Assembly (NCBI RefSeq): GCF_018304825.1
Contig: NZ_CP072648.1
Span: forward strand, 789,501-853,500
Reading direction: 5' to 3'
Source of the DNA: Chloracidobacterium validum
GTDB lineage: Bacteria > Acidobacteriota > Blastocatellia > Chloracidobacteriales > Chloracidobacteriaceae
DNA length: 64,000 nt
Part shown: in pieces, positions 8,735-16,607 of the stretch
Layout: every line of letters begins with the position of its first letter
How positions within the stretch are numbered: the first letter of the stretch is position 1
The notes under the pieces: generated by a model
Databases searched by the model: none
What the model was told of the DNA's origin: nothing
What the model saw: the letters and a program-made list of their open reading frames with translations, nothing else
Made by a program: the position numbers and the translations under genes

Positions 8735-9841
8735 CTAATTGCTCTGTAGAACTTGAGTGACGGTTTCACGGGCAAAGCGGTCTTCACTTTGCAGAAGTTG
8801 AAGAAGTATCGACTCTCCAGCGTCACCGAGTTTCTTGAGGGACTGAGCTGCATTGTGCCGTACCCACCACGCCTTGTCACTTACGGCGTCCTGGAGTGCT
8901 GATAGTCCAGCCGTGAGCTGTAAGTCTCCAATTGCTCGTGCGGCGACGGCACGAACTTCCCAGTTTTTGTCGCCTAGTGCCCGGAGGATACTGCCAATTT
9001 CCTGAGATGATTCCACGCCAAGTGCTGTCAAAGCACGAATTGCGCGGGTGCGCAGATTAACTGAATCGCTTTCTAGCAGACGAATTGCAGCTTGTCGTCC
9101 AGTGACTGGGTTAATGTAGCTCCGTGCGTGTGATCCGAAATCGGTGATCAAGTCGAGAACAGTGGCCATAATGCGCTCACGGCGCTCCCGTACACCACCG
9201 GCCGAGTCTAACAACTCCATGAGTGGAAGCGTCAGGTCAAGCCGCATGTCAAGTAAGCGATTTGCGGCCTGCATCAGTTGCCATCCGTTGGCTTCCGAGA
9301 GCGCAAGCACAACCGGTTTGATGCCGCGCGCGTCAGCTAGTTCCGTGAGCGCCCAGACGGCGACCAGCCGTAACTCAGCCGAGCTATGCCTGCTAGCGCG
9401 TTCAAGGGTATCGAGTGCGGGGAGGTGGCGTAGCCGACCAAGTCGAAAGGTGGCGCGTGACTGTTCTTCTAGTGTTCCATTACGAACGGTTTGAATGTCA
9501 TCGGCGATCAGCCCAAGTGTTTCATAGAGCAGCGCCAACGACTTCCGTACGGTGTCAGAGGCTTCTTCTCCGTAAGCCTCAATAATCACGTGCTTGAGCG
9601 CCTCAACCTCATCACGGGTCGTTGCTTGCAGAGACTGTGCTATGGTCATCAAGTCTTCAGGTGACTTTGCTTGAGCAATGGCATCCTGTAGCTTACGGAG
9701 CTGGCTGCGATAACGTTCATAGTGTCGCCTTTGCTGTTCAATCCAGCGAGCCTGCAAAGCTCGGTAAGACAGCACAAATCCAAGCCCCCCCACCGGCACT
9801 ATCACTAACAAGCTAGAAATCAGTAATAACCAGTCAGACAT
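8735..9841 (-). CDS. HEAT-repeat protein with N-terminal membrane anchor
   Basis: A 368-residue protein read from ATG 9841, which has an AAGGA site nine bases upstream. An in-frame start at 9988 would add 49 residues, but that segment runs into a terminator-like hairpin. One N-terminal membrane helix (WLLLISSLLVIVPVGGLGFVL) is followed by a charged coiled segment (residues about 30-70). The C-terminal half has several HEAT-type helical repeats, such as RLRHLPALDTLERASRHSSA, AVRAIGDLQLTAGLSALQDA and WWVRHNAAQSLKKLGDAGE. Such repeats usually bind proteins. No enzymatic motif is visible and the partner is unknown. Confidence 0.8.
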   Translation of the reverse strand: MSDWLLLISSLLVIVPVGGLGFVLSYRALQARWIEQQRRHYERYRSQLRKLQDAIAQAKSPEDLMTIAQSLQATTRDEVEALKHVIIEAYGEEASDTVRKSLALLYETLGLIADDIQTVRNGTLEEQSRATFRLGRLRHLPALDTLERASRHSSAELRLVAVWALTELADARGIKPVVLALSEANGWQLMQAANRLLDMRLDLTLPLMELLDSAGGVRERRERIMATVLDLITDFGSHARSYINPVTGRQAAIRLLESDSVNLRTRAIRALTALGVESSQEIGSILRALGDKNWEVRAVAARAIGDLQLTAGLSALQDAVSDKAWWVRHNAAQSLKKLGDAGESILLQLLQSEDRFARETVTQVLQSN

Positions 9842-9976
9842 TGCGCCTGTCCTTGAGAAATATTGGTCTAGCTCGACCGTGAGAACGGTCAGGCTGAGAC
9901 GAGCGCCCGCCAGAAACGTTAGGGGAAGTACCCTGTCTCGGCAATTCAAAATTTCCTGACTAGTGATAATTGAGAA

Positions 9977-10005
9977 GCGCGGGAGCAATCATATTGCTCC
10001 CGCGC
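9977..10005 (-). terminator. Strong hairpin closing the fad operon
   Basis: A perfect 13-base stem pairs GCGCGGGAGCAAT (9977-9989) with ATTGCTCCCGCGC (9993-10005) around a three-base loop. It lies 57 bases beyond the fadE stop codon. On the minus strand it is followed by the T-rich TTCTCAATTATC. It is the best terminator in the left part of the window and separates the fad operon from the HEAT-repeat/deoC pair. Confidence 0.75.
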
Positions 10006-10061
10006 ACGACACGCTCCGCGAAGGATTGCGCTGGCGGCCGGGCCTGAACCGCCTACCCTAC

Positions 10062-11882
10062 TCAGATAGAAAAGACCGGATACCCCTGTACTTCGAAGGC
10101 GCGGTCGGCCAAGCGCCGACGTAGCCCAACCGTATCAATCGGCTCATACTTGCTAAAGCGTTTGACGGCTGCAAGTTGCATGCGGAGATTATCTCCTTCT
10201 GACAATGTCGGGAGAATCCGTCGGGCCGTCAGTTCAATTCGCCCGACCGCGTCATTGATGAATACCTGCGTTGCGGCTAGGGCATCCTGAGTCGCCACTT
10301 CGTCTGGTCGTGACTGGTGAAGCTTCAGTGCTCTGAGGTAACTACTTTCCATGGCAAACACATCCATGGCGATGTCGCTAAAAGCGATGAGCACTTCTTG
10401 TTCCTCAGTCAGTTTTTGTCCGTACTTCTGAACGGCAATTCCTGCAATGAGCAGGGCTATTTTCTTGCAGTCAGCAATCGCTTTGCGTTCCTTGGCTAGT
10501 GGCGCGTCGTCCTCCTCATCAAAGGAAGGCCCAGCCAGCAATTCTTCAAGGATGCGCTGCGTCGCCTGCATAATCGGCAGTTCACCACGCATGCCCCGCT
10601 TGAGCAGCATGCCAGGAATGAGCAGCCGGTTGATTTCATTTGTCCCTTCAAAAATGCGGTTGATGCGCGCGTCACGGTAGGCCCGGGCCACCGGATACTC
10701 CTCTGAGTACCCATAGCCGCCGAAGGTTTGAACGGCCTCATCCGCCACATAACCCAGCATTTCGCTGCCATAGACCTTCATAATCGAGCATTCGATGGCA
10801 TATTCCTCGATGCCCTTGAGAATCCGATCAGCGTCGTCCGCGTCAACGTCGGCAAGAATGTTATGAATGAGACCAGCCGTCCGGTAAGACATGCTCTCCG
10901 TGGCGTAAATACGCGCCACCATTTCTCCGATTTTGTGCTTGATAGCACCAAACGAGCCAATCGGGCGATCAAACTGCTTGCGTTCCATGGCGTACTTGGT
11001 GGTGTGCTCAAGGATGGACTTTGCCCCGCCAACGACGCCGCCGCCAAGTTTGTAACGCCCCAAGTTCAGGCAGTTGAAAGCAATAAGGTGTCCCTTGCCG
11101 ACTTCCCCAAGCAGGTTTTCCTTTGGAACTGGGACATTTTCGAGGATGAGCTGGCGCGTCGATGAGCTGTGAATGCCCATCTTGTCCTCTTCCTTGCCGG
11201 TCGAAACGCCCGGATAGTCCCGGTGTACAATAAAGGCTGAGAATTTCTCACCATCCACTTTGCAAAATACAATGAAAATATCGGCAAAGCCGGCGTTGGA
11301 AATCCACATTTTCGTGCCGTTGAGTATGTAATGCGTGCCTTCTTCGTTGAGCACAGCTTTAGCCCGCGCGCCAAGCGCGTCTGAACCACTCCCTGGCTCT
11401 GAGAGCGCATAAGCTGCCAACCACTCCCCAGTTCCAAGTTTAGGCAAGTAGTGCGCCTTCTGCTCCGGTGTGCCAAAGTAGGTAATTGGCCAAGTTCCAA
11501 TACCTGTATGTCCGCCAAGTGAAACCGAAAAGCCACCAGATCGTGAGATAAATTCAGAGACCAGCATTTGGCATACTTTGTCAAGTTCTAGTCCGTCATA
11601 CTTAGCCGGAATATCACCTGCCAATAAGCCAATGTCTGCCGCCTTGCGGAGCAAGCTGACGGTCAAGCTGAAGTCACCGGTTTTATATTGCTTTTCAAGC
11701 TTCTCCATGTTTGGGAGTACTTCATTATTGACAAAATCAGCCGTGGTTTTAGCAATCATGCGCTGTTCGTCATTGAAGTCTTCTGGCGTGAAGACGTCCT
11801 GGGGCGAAACCATTTCAATGAGAAAGCTTCCGCCTTTGGGGTAGGCAGATCGGGTCTCAGGAGCGGGTTTTGGGGCTGACAT
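10062..11882 (-). CDS. fadE: Acyl-CoA dehydrogenase, FadE/very-long-chain type
   Basis: A 606-residue acyl-CoA dehydrogenase, longer than the 380-residue short- and medium-chain type because of a C-terminal helical extension after about residue 430. It catalyses the first, FAD-dependent dehydrogenation of beta-oxidation. Visible motifs: AYALSEPGSGSDALG (FAD and substrate loop), GTKMWISNAGFADIF, YAMERKQFDRPIGSFGAIKH, QTFGGYGYSEEYP, and RIFEGTNEINRLLI, whose Glu is the usual catalytic base. Size and order match Bacillus FadE (about 594 residues) in fadNAE operons. It is the last gene before the strong hairpin. A 122-base gap with an inverted repeat lies upstream. Confidence 0.95.
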   Translation of the reverse strand: MSAPKPAPETRSAYPKGGSFLIEMVSPQDVFTPEDFNDEQRMIAKTTADFVNNEVLPNMEKLEKQYKTGDFSLTVSLLRKAADIGLLAGDIPAKYDGLELDKVCQMLVSEFISRSGGFSVSLGGHTGIGTWPITYFGTPEQKAHYLPKLGTGEWLAAYALSEPGSGSDALGARAKAVLNEEGTHYILNGTKMWISNAGFADIFIVFCKVDGEKFSAFIVHRDYPGVSTGKEEDKMGIHSSSTRQLILENVPVPKENLLGEVGKGHLIAFNCLNLGRYKLGGGVVGGAKSILEHTTKYAMERKQFDRPIGSFGAIKHKIGEMVARIYATESMSYRTAGLIHNILADVDADDADRILKGIEEYAIECSIMKVYGSEMLGYVADEAVQTFGGYGYSEEYPVARAYRDARINRIFEGTNEINRLLIPGMLLKRGMRGELPIMQATQRILEELLAGPSFDEEDDAPLAKERKAIADCKKIALLIAGIAVQKYGQKLTEEQEVLIAFSDIAMDVFAMESSYLRALKLHQSRPDEVATQDALAATQVFINDAVGRIELTARRILPTLSEGDNLRMQLAAVKRFSKYEPIDTVGLRRRLADRAFEVQGYPVFSI

Positions 11883-11899
11883 GGGTGAACATCCTTTCT

Positions 11900-11930
11900 A
11901 TACCAGCCTGGGGCTATTGCAGACTGGTAT
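11900..11930. promoter_or_regulatory. Inverted repeat upstream of fadE
   Basis: ATACCAG (11900-11906) and CTGGTAT (11924-11930) form a perfect seven-base inverted repeat with a 17-base spacer. It lies 18-48 bases upstream of the fadE start codon in a 122-base gap. It could be a protein-binding site, or an mRNA hairpin near the ribosome binding site. It does not resemble the palindrome found upstream of fadR. No function can be assigned. Confidence 0.35.
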
Positions 11931-12004
11931 CGTGAGCAAAGTTGGATGGCTAGCGTCGAGGGAGGAGCAACGCCTATGTTACGCGCTCATTGGCTTTCTA
12001 TGGC

Positions 12005-12637
12005 TCATTTGCGCGACGAAGATTTGAGGAATGCAAAGCTTTTGAATGATCGCTCAAACATGGCAGCACCCTCTGGGCGTTCCCAGAGCGCGCTTGGCGC
12101 CGCAGCTTGAATAATGTAGAGGTTATTTTGGTGAACAATACCGTATTCAACCGTGCGATAGGTTTTTTCCCCGTCTATTTCATAAATGAAAAGTACAGCT
12201 TCTCTTCCGGCCAGCGAAGCTTTTTCAAACTTGAGAATACGGAGTTGAGAAGCTGAGATCTCCGAAGTGTCTTGAGATTGGGCCGCGCGACGGTTATCGG
12301 CGTAGCTGATTTTCACTTGGCGCAGCCGCGCTTCCATGCCATTCGGCATGATGACGCTTGGAAGGGCAATGACCGCAAAGCGCGGCGACCACATGTCAGA
12401 CTCTTCGGCCAAGCAGGCAAGCTTGGGCAGGCCTGAATCCTCTTCATTGACGATGGTCCACAGCCGATCCGGCTTGACGAAGCGAATCCCCATGGACTCA
12501 CTGACGACTTCAGGACTCGCCGCCACGCGCGCGTTATCGTCCGATTTCTCTTGCCCGATGGTCAGCGTATAGAGGGTGACTAGGGTCACAAGCCCTAGCA
12601 CAACACCATGCCCCCAGCGTTTGGTACGACCTAACAT
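12005..12637 (-). CDS. Exported protein of unknown function inside the fad operon
   Basis: A 210-residue protein. After a basic start (MLGRTKRWGHG) there is a hydrophobic stretch VVLGLVTLVTLYTLTIG, so it is exported or membrane-anchored. The mature part (about 45-205) has ESMGIRFVKPDRLWTIV, EARLRQVKISYADNR, AGREAVLFIYEIDGEKTYRTVEYGI, NNLYIIQAAAP and a terminal MFERSFKSFAFL. This pattern of a lipid- or ligand-binding sandwich ending in a FxxSFxSF helix recalls PsbP/DcrB-like proteins; that is a resemblance, not a firm assignment. It starts only 11 bases after fadA, so it is co-transcribed with beta-oxidation genes. It may handle substrate at the envelope. Confidence 0.75.
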   Translation of the reverse strand: MLGRTKRWGHGVVLGLVTLVTLYTLTIGQEKSDDNARVAASPEVVSESMGIRFVKPDRLWTIVNEEDSGLPKLACLAEESDMWSPRFAVIALPSVIMPNGMEARLRQVKISYADNRRAAQSQDTSEISASQLRILKFEKASLAGREAVLFIYEIDGEKTYRTVEYGIVHQNNLYIIQAAAPSALWERPEGAAMFERSFKSFAFLKSSSRK

Positions 12638-12648
12638 GATCTGGCCTC

Positions 12649-13842
12649 CTATGCTGCTTCGTCAGCAAAAACCTCGAAAATGCCAGCCGCGCCCATGCCG
12701 CCTCCAACGCACATCGTTACCATGCCGTAGCCGCCGCCACGGCGACGCAACTCATAAATCAACGATGCAGTGAGCTTGGCTCCGGTGCAGCCTAGAGGAT
12801 GCCCAAGCGCAATTGCCCCACCGTTGACATTGACCCGTTCTGGATCAAGTTCCAGTGCCTTGATGACGGCCAGTGATTGCGCGGCGAAGGCTTCGTTGAG
12901 TTCGATGAGCTTGATGGCATCGAGCGTCAAGCTAGCTCGCTTCAATGCTTTAGGTATGGCTTCAACCGGACCGATCCCCATGATCTCAGGGGCGACACCC
13001 CCGGTGGCAAATGCCACAAAGCGGGCCAGCGGCTTGAGGCCCAGCTCCCGGGCCTTGGCATCTGACATAACAACCGCAGCAGCAGCCCCGTCGCTAGTCT
13101 GTGAGGAGTTGCCGGCGGTTACTTGTCCTGCGATGTGGAAAGCTGGCTTGAGTTTTGCCAATGCCTCAAGAGTTGTATCGCTCCGTGGGCCTTCGTCCAC
13201 CTCGAAAATTTGCTCAGTTGTGACTGTTTTCCCACGCGCGTCACGATGCTTGTGCGTTACGGTGACCGGAGCGATTTCTTCACGAAACTTGCCCTCCGCA
13301 AGCGCTGCCAACGCGCGCTGATGGCTACGGTATGAGAACTCATCCGCTGCCTCGCGGGAAATATCGTATTTACGGGCCACCATCTCAGCGGTTAGTCCCA
13401 TGCCGAGGTAAACATCTGGATAGGTTTCAACCAGCGTTGGGTTAGGGGATAGCTTGTTGCCGGTCATTGGAATGAGCGACATGCTCTCCGTCCCCCCCGC
13501 CACGATCACATCCGCGCCGCCAGCCCGAATCCGTTCGGCTGCAAACGCAATCGTTTGCAGCCCAGACGCGCAAAAGCGATTGACCGTCACCGCACTGACC
13601 GATACCGGTAATCCGGCGCGCAGGGCAGCAATCCGAGCCACGTTCATGCCTTGTTCGGCCTCTGGCATGGCGCAGCCCATCATCACATCGTCAATCGCAA
13701 CCGGATCAAGGGGGGACGCGCGCTCGACAGCCGCACGGATGGCTACGGATCCAAAATCATCGGGGCGGACGTGCGCAAGTGCGCCTTTCTTGGCTTTCCC
13801 AACCGCCGTGCGGACGGCAGAGACAATGACGGCTTCGTTCAT
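12649..13842 (-). CDS. fadA: Acetyl-CoA acyltransferase (3-ketoacyl-CoA thiolase)
   Basis: A 397-residue thiolase from ATG 13842, with GAGG nine bases upstream (a TTG at 13848 would add two residues). It cleaves 3-ketoacyl-CoA to acetyl-CoA and a shortened acyl-CoA. The catalytic residues are visible: the nucleophile Cys in [12 protein letters not shown], His in [13 protein letters not shown], and the second Cys in [12 protein letters not shown]. Also present are [13 protein letters not shown] and [12 protein letters not shown]. Length is the norm. It follows the small orf66 by 40 bases and is followed closely by the exported protein gene. Confidence 0.96.
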   Translation of the reverse strand: MNEAVIVSAVRTAVGKAKKGALAHVRPDDFGSVAIRAAVERASPLDPVAIDDVMMGCAMPEAEQGMNVARIAALRAGLPVSVSAVTVNRFCASGLQTIAFAAERIRAGGADVIVAGGTESMSLIPMTGNKLSPNPTLVETYPDVYLGMGLTAEMVARKYDISREAADEFSYRSHQRALAALAEGKFREEIAPVTVTHKHRDARGKTVTTEQIFEVDEGPRSDTTLEALAKLKPAFHIAGQVTAGNSSQTSDGAAAAVVMSDAKARELGLKPLARFVAFATGGVAPEIMGIGPVEAIPKALKRASLTLDAIKLIELNEAFAAQSLAVIKALELDPERVNVNGGAIALGHPLGCTGAKLTASLIYELRRRGGGYGMVTMCVGGGMGAAGIFEVFADEAA

Positions 13843-13882
13843 GAACAAATACCTCGGTCAAAAAACAGGTCAGTCGGGTGGT

Positions 13883-14083
13883 TCAGCTCTCGCCGAGAAT
13901 TTTCAGGGCGGACCGGTAAGGTTCTTCAAGAGCGGCAATTTCTTGGACACGCTCTTCGTAGTACTGCGTGAACATCTCACGTTGTTCGTCGTCCTTGGCC
14001 AGGCCAATTTGCTGTTTCCAGTGACGGAGCCAGATATTGGCTTCCTTGTAGCGTTTGACGATTTCTTCAGGGGTGCGAGCCAT
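13883..14083 (-). CDS. Small conserved-looking protein between fadN and fadA
   Basis: A 66-residue protein, MARTPEEIVKRYKEANIW onwards, rich in Glu, Arg, Lys and aromatic residues and predicted to be wholly helical, with no signal peptide or membrane segment. A strong ribosome binding site (GGAGGG) lies five bases before the ATG, and the gene fits the 280-base space between fadN and fadA with 41- and 40-base gaps. These facts make it a real gene. It has no recognisable motif. Its place suggests a cofactor-free helper of the beta-oxidation enzymes, for example a complex-stabilising subunit; this is inference. Confidence 0.7.
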   Translation of the reverse strand: MARTPEEIVKRYKEANIWLRHWKQQIGLAKDDEQREMFTQYYEERVQEIAALEEPYRSALKILGES

Positions 14084-14124
14084 AAACCCTCCACAGAGTC
14101 AGCAGATAAGGTCTTGCCGCTTGC

Positions 14125-16506
14125 CTAGTTGCGCAGCGGTTTGCCAGTCTTGAGTGTGTGCTGGATGCGTTCCTGGGTTTTTCGTTCACCCAGCAGGCTC
14201 AGGAAGCCCTCCCGCTCCAGATCAAGCAAGTCTTGTTCAGAAACTGTGCTGGGATGGTTGAGGTCACCGCCGGTCAGTACTTTGGCGACCTTGCTCCCGA
14301 TTAGAACATCATGTTCGGTGGCGTAACCGGCCCGGAACATCTGGTGTAACCCAAGCTTGAGCGCGGCCAACCCGGATTCACCAAGGGCCGGAATATCGCT
14401 CCGCATGGTCGGTTGTCGGTAACCTTCCAGGGCCAGCGCGAGAACCGTTTGTTTGGCATCGGCAATCAGTCGGTCGCGGTTCATGGTCACGCCATCCGTC
14501 GGCCGCAGGTAGCCCAATTCACGGGCTTCTTCGGCGCTGGTCGAAGTTTTGGCCAGCATGATGTTCTGGAACACTTCCTTGACAAAGGCCAGTAGGTCGG
14601 CGTCCGTCCCACGGGCGCGGTCGGCGCAGCGAATGAGCATTTCCTTTGTCCCGCCACCGGCCGGAAGCAGTCCGACGCCAACTTCGACCAATCCGATATA
14701 GCTTTCCGCCGCTGCGCGCACCCGGTCGGCATGGAGCGTCATCTCACAGCCACCACCCAGCGTCAGCCCAAACGGCGCAACCACGGTCGGCTTGGGTGAG
14801 TATCGCAGCGACATCACCGTGTTCTGGAAGGTCCGAATGGCGTGGTTGAGTTCATCCCACTCACCCTCCTGCGCACCCATCAGCATCATCATCAAGTTGG
14901 CCCCAGCACTGAAGTTCTCACCCTGATTTCCAACGACCAACCCGACGAAGTTTTGCGCTACTTCCTTGACGGCGAACTGGATCATGCTGATGGTGTCCGC
15001 GCCAAGCGCATTCATCTTGGTATGGAACTCGAGGCAGGCCACGCCATCGCCCAGGTCAATCAACGAAGCTCCAGCGTTTTTCTTGATAACACCCGTCCGC
15101 TCCTTGACCGACTTGAGCGCAATGACCCCCACCCGATCTCCGACTGGTTCATGGGTTTTCCGCGCTGGCACAAAAACTGTTGGCTTGGTGTCACTGGCCG
15201 CATAGAAACTGGTTTTGCCAGTTGCAAGCAGGTCGGTAACCAGTGCCGGGATTGGCTTGCCATCCGCTTCCAGCCGCTTGACCGTATCGGTCACACCGAG
15301 CGCATCCCAGGTTTCAAAGGGGCCAAGCTCCCAGTTGTAGCCCCATTTCATGGCGCGGTCCACCTGCACGAGGTCATCGGTGATTTCGGGAATGCGGTTG
15401 GCGGTGTAAACCAGGGCGTCGCCAATCACTGACCACAAAAATTGCCCGACTTTGTCTTTGCCATTGACGAGAAAGCGCAAGCGTTCGCGTCCGTCACTGA
15501 TGCGTTTGGCTTCTTCGAGGGAAGGGAAGCTGACCTTGGGTTGTGGGCGGTACGTCAGGGTACGGTAGTCCAGCTCGTGGATTTCACGCCCGGCTTCCGT
15601 CTGAATCCGTTTGTAAAAGCCCTGTCCGGCCTTGTCGCCAATCCAGCGTCGTTCAACCATCTGGGAAATGAAGTCCGGCGGCACGAACACCCCCCGGCAC
15701 TCATCTTCGGGAATGGTCTCATAAACGGTTTTGGCAACGGCAACGGTAGTGTCCAGACCCGACAGGTCTCCGGTGCGGAACGTGGCGCTGTTCGGACGCC
15801 CGATGGCAGGGCCGGTCATCTTGTCCACTTCGGTAATGGAAAGCCCCATGTCCATCATGACTTGGATCGTCCGCATGAAGCCATAAATGCCAATGCGGTT
15901 GGCGATGAAGTTCGGCCGGTCGTTGGCATAAACAATGCCCTTGCCAAGCAACTCGTCGCAGAGCTTGGAAGCAAAGCAGGCGGCTTCAGGATCGGTGTCC
16001 GGTGTGCGAATCAGCTCGACCAAGTACATGTAGCGCGGCGGATTGAAGAAGTGGGTTCCCAGAAAGTTCCGCCGGAAATCTTCCGACCGACCGGCAGCCA
16101 GCGACGTGATGGGAATACCGGACGTGTTGGAGGTGATCAGGCTGCCTGGCTTGCGGAAGGGTTCAATCTTCTCGTAGAGCGCCTGCTTGATGGCGAGGTT
16201 TTCGGTCACGGCCTCAATAATCCAGTCAGCATCTTTCAGCCATTCGAGGTGATCCTCAAGGTTGCCAGCCCGAATCCGGGCAGCATGGCTCGCCAGGAAA
16301 AACGGGGCCGGCTTCAGCTTGTGCATCTTTTCAAGCGCTGAAAGCGCAAAGCGGCTGCGGGCTTTCGCATCGGCATCAGGCGGGGTATCAGGCGGAACGA
16401 TGTCGAGCAACACCACGGGAATTCCAGCATTGGCAAGGTGAGCTGCAATCTGCGCGCCCATCACACCCGCGCCAAGCACGGCCGCCTTTTCCATTCTACG
16501 AGCCAT
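14125..16506 (-). CDS. fadN: 3-hydroxyacyl-CoA dehydrogenase / enoyl-CoA hydratase fusion (FadN type)
   Basis: A 793-residue bifunctional enzyme from ATG 16506 (AAGGA nine bases upstream; a GTG at 16512 is the alternative). The NAD-binding domain comes first: AAVLGAGVMGAQIAAHLANAG, SNTSGIPITSLA, then catalytic His in GTHFFNPPRYMYLVEL. The helical dehydrogenase C-domains follow to about residue 430. A crotonase fold lies at the C-terminus, with GNQGENFSAGANL, GLTLGGGCEM and GLVEVGVGLLPAGGG, which supply the two catalytic glutamates. This dehydrogenase-first order and size match Bacillus FadN (about 789 residues), not E. coli FadB, in which the hydratase comes first. Confidence 0.95.
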   Translation of the reverse strand: MARRMEKAAVLGAGVMGAQIAAHLANAGIPVVLLDIVPPDTPPDADAKARSRFALSALEKMHKLKPAPFFLASHAARIRAGNLEDHLEWLKDADWIIEAVTENLAIKQALYEKIEPFRKPGSLITSNTSGIPITSLAAGRSEDFRRNFLGTHFFNPPRYMYLVELIRTPDTDPEAACFASKLCDELLGKGIVYANDRPNFIANRIGIYGFMRTIQVMMDMGLSITEVDKMTGPAIGRPNSATFRTGDLSGLDTTVAVAKTVYETIPEDECRGVFVPPDFISQMVERRWIGDKAGQGFYKRIQTEAGREIHELDYRTLTYRPQPKVSFPSLEEAKRISDGRERLRFLVNGKDKVGQFLWSVIGDALVYTANRIPEITDDLVQVDRAMKWGYNWELGPFETWDALGVTDTVKRLEADGKPIPALVTDLLATGKTSFYAASDTKPTVFVPARKTHEPVGDRVGVIALKSVKERTGVIKKNAGASLIDLGDGVACLEFHTKMNALGADTISMIQFAVKEVAQNFVGLVVGNQGENFSAGANLMMMLMGAQEGEWDELNHAIRTFQNTVMSLRYSPKPTVVAPFGLTLGGGCEMTLHADRVRAAAESYIGLVEVGVGLLPAGGGTKEMLIRCADRARGTDADLLAFVKEVFQNIMLAKTSTSAEEARELGYLRPTDGVTMNRDRLIADAKQTVLALALEGYRQPTMRSDIPALGESGLAALKLGLHQMFRAGYATEHDVLIGSKVAKVLTGGDLNHPSTVSEQDLLDLEREGFLSLLGERKTQERIQHTLKTGKPLRN

Positions 16507-16586
16507 AGTCACAAATCCTTTTGGGTTATGAGATCAAGCCAACTCACCTAAGCTGAGTCGGATGCTTGAGGCCTATCCTGTTTGTC

Positions 16587-16607
16587 ACCACGTTGCTGTC
16601 ACGTGGT
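16587..16607 (-). other. Hairpin at the fadD-fadN junction
   Basis: ACCACGT (16587-16593) and ACGTGGT (16601-16607) pair perfectly around a seven-base loop. The hairpin overlaps the fadD stop codon. It lacks a T run, so it is more likely an mRNA stabilising or processing element, in the 92-base gap before fadN, than a terminator. Confidence 0.35.

Noticed and set aside
9842-9988. 49-residue N-terminal extension of the HEAT-repeat protein
   Set aside because: It runs up into the operon-closing hairpin and has no ribosome binding site, while ATG 9841 has one and opens straight into a membrane helix.
15442-16341. 299-codon plus-strand open frame opposite fadN
   Set aside because: It lies fully inside the antisense of a well-conserved enzyme in GC-rich sequence, which favours long antisense frames. 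It has no ribosome binding site or recognisable domain.
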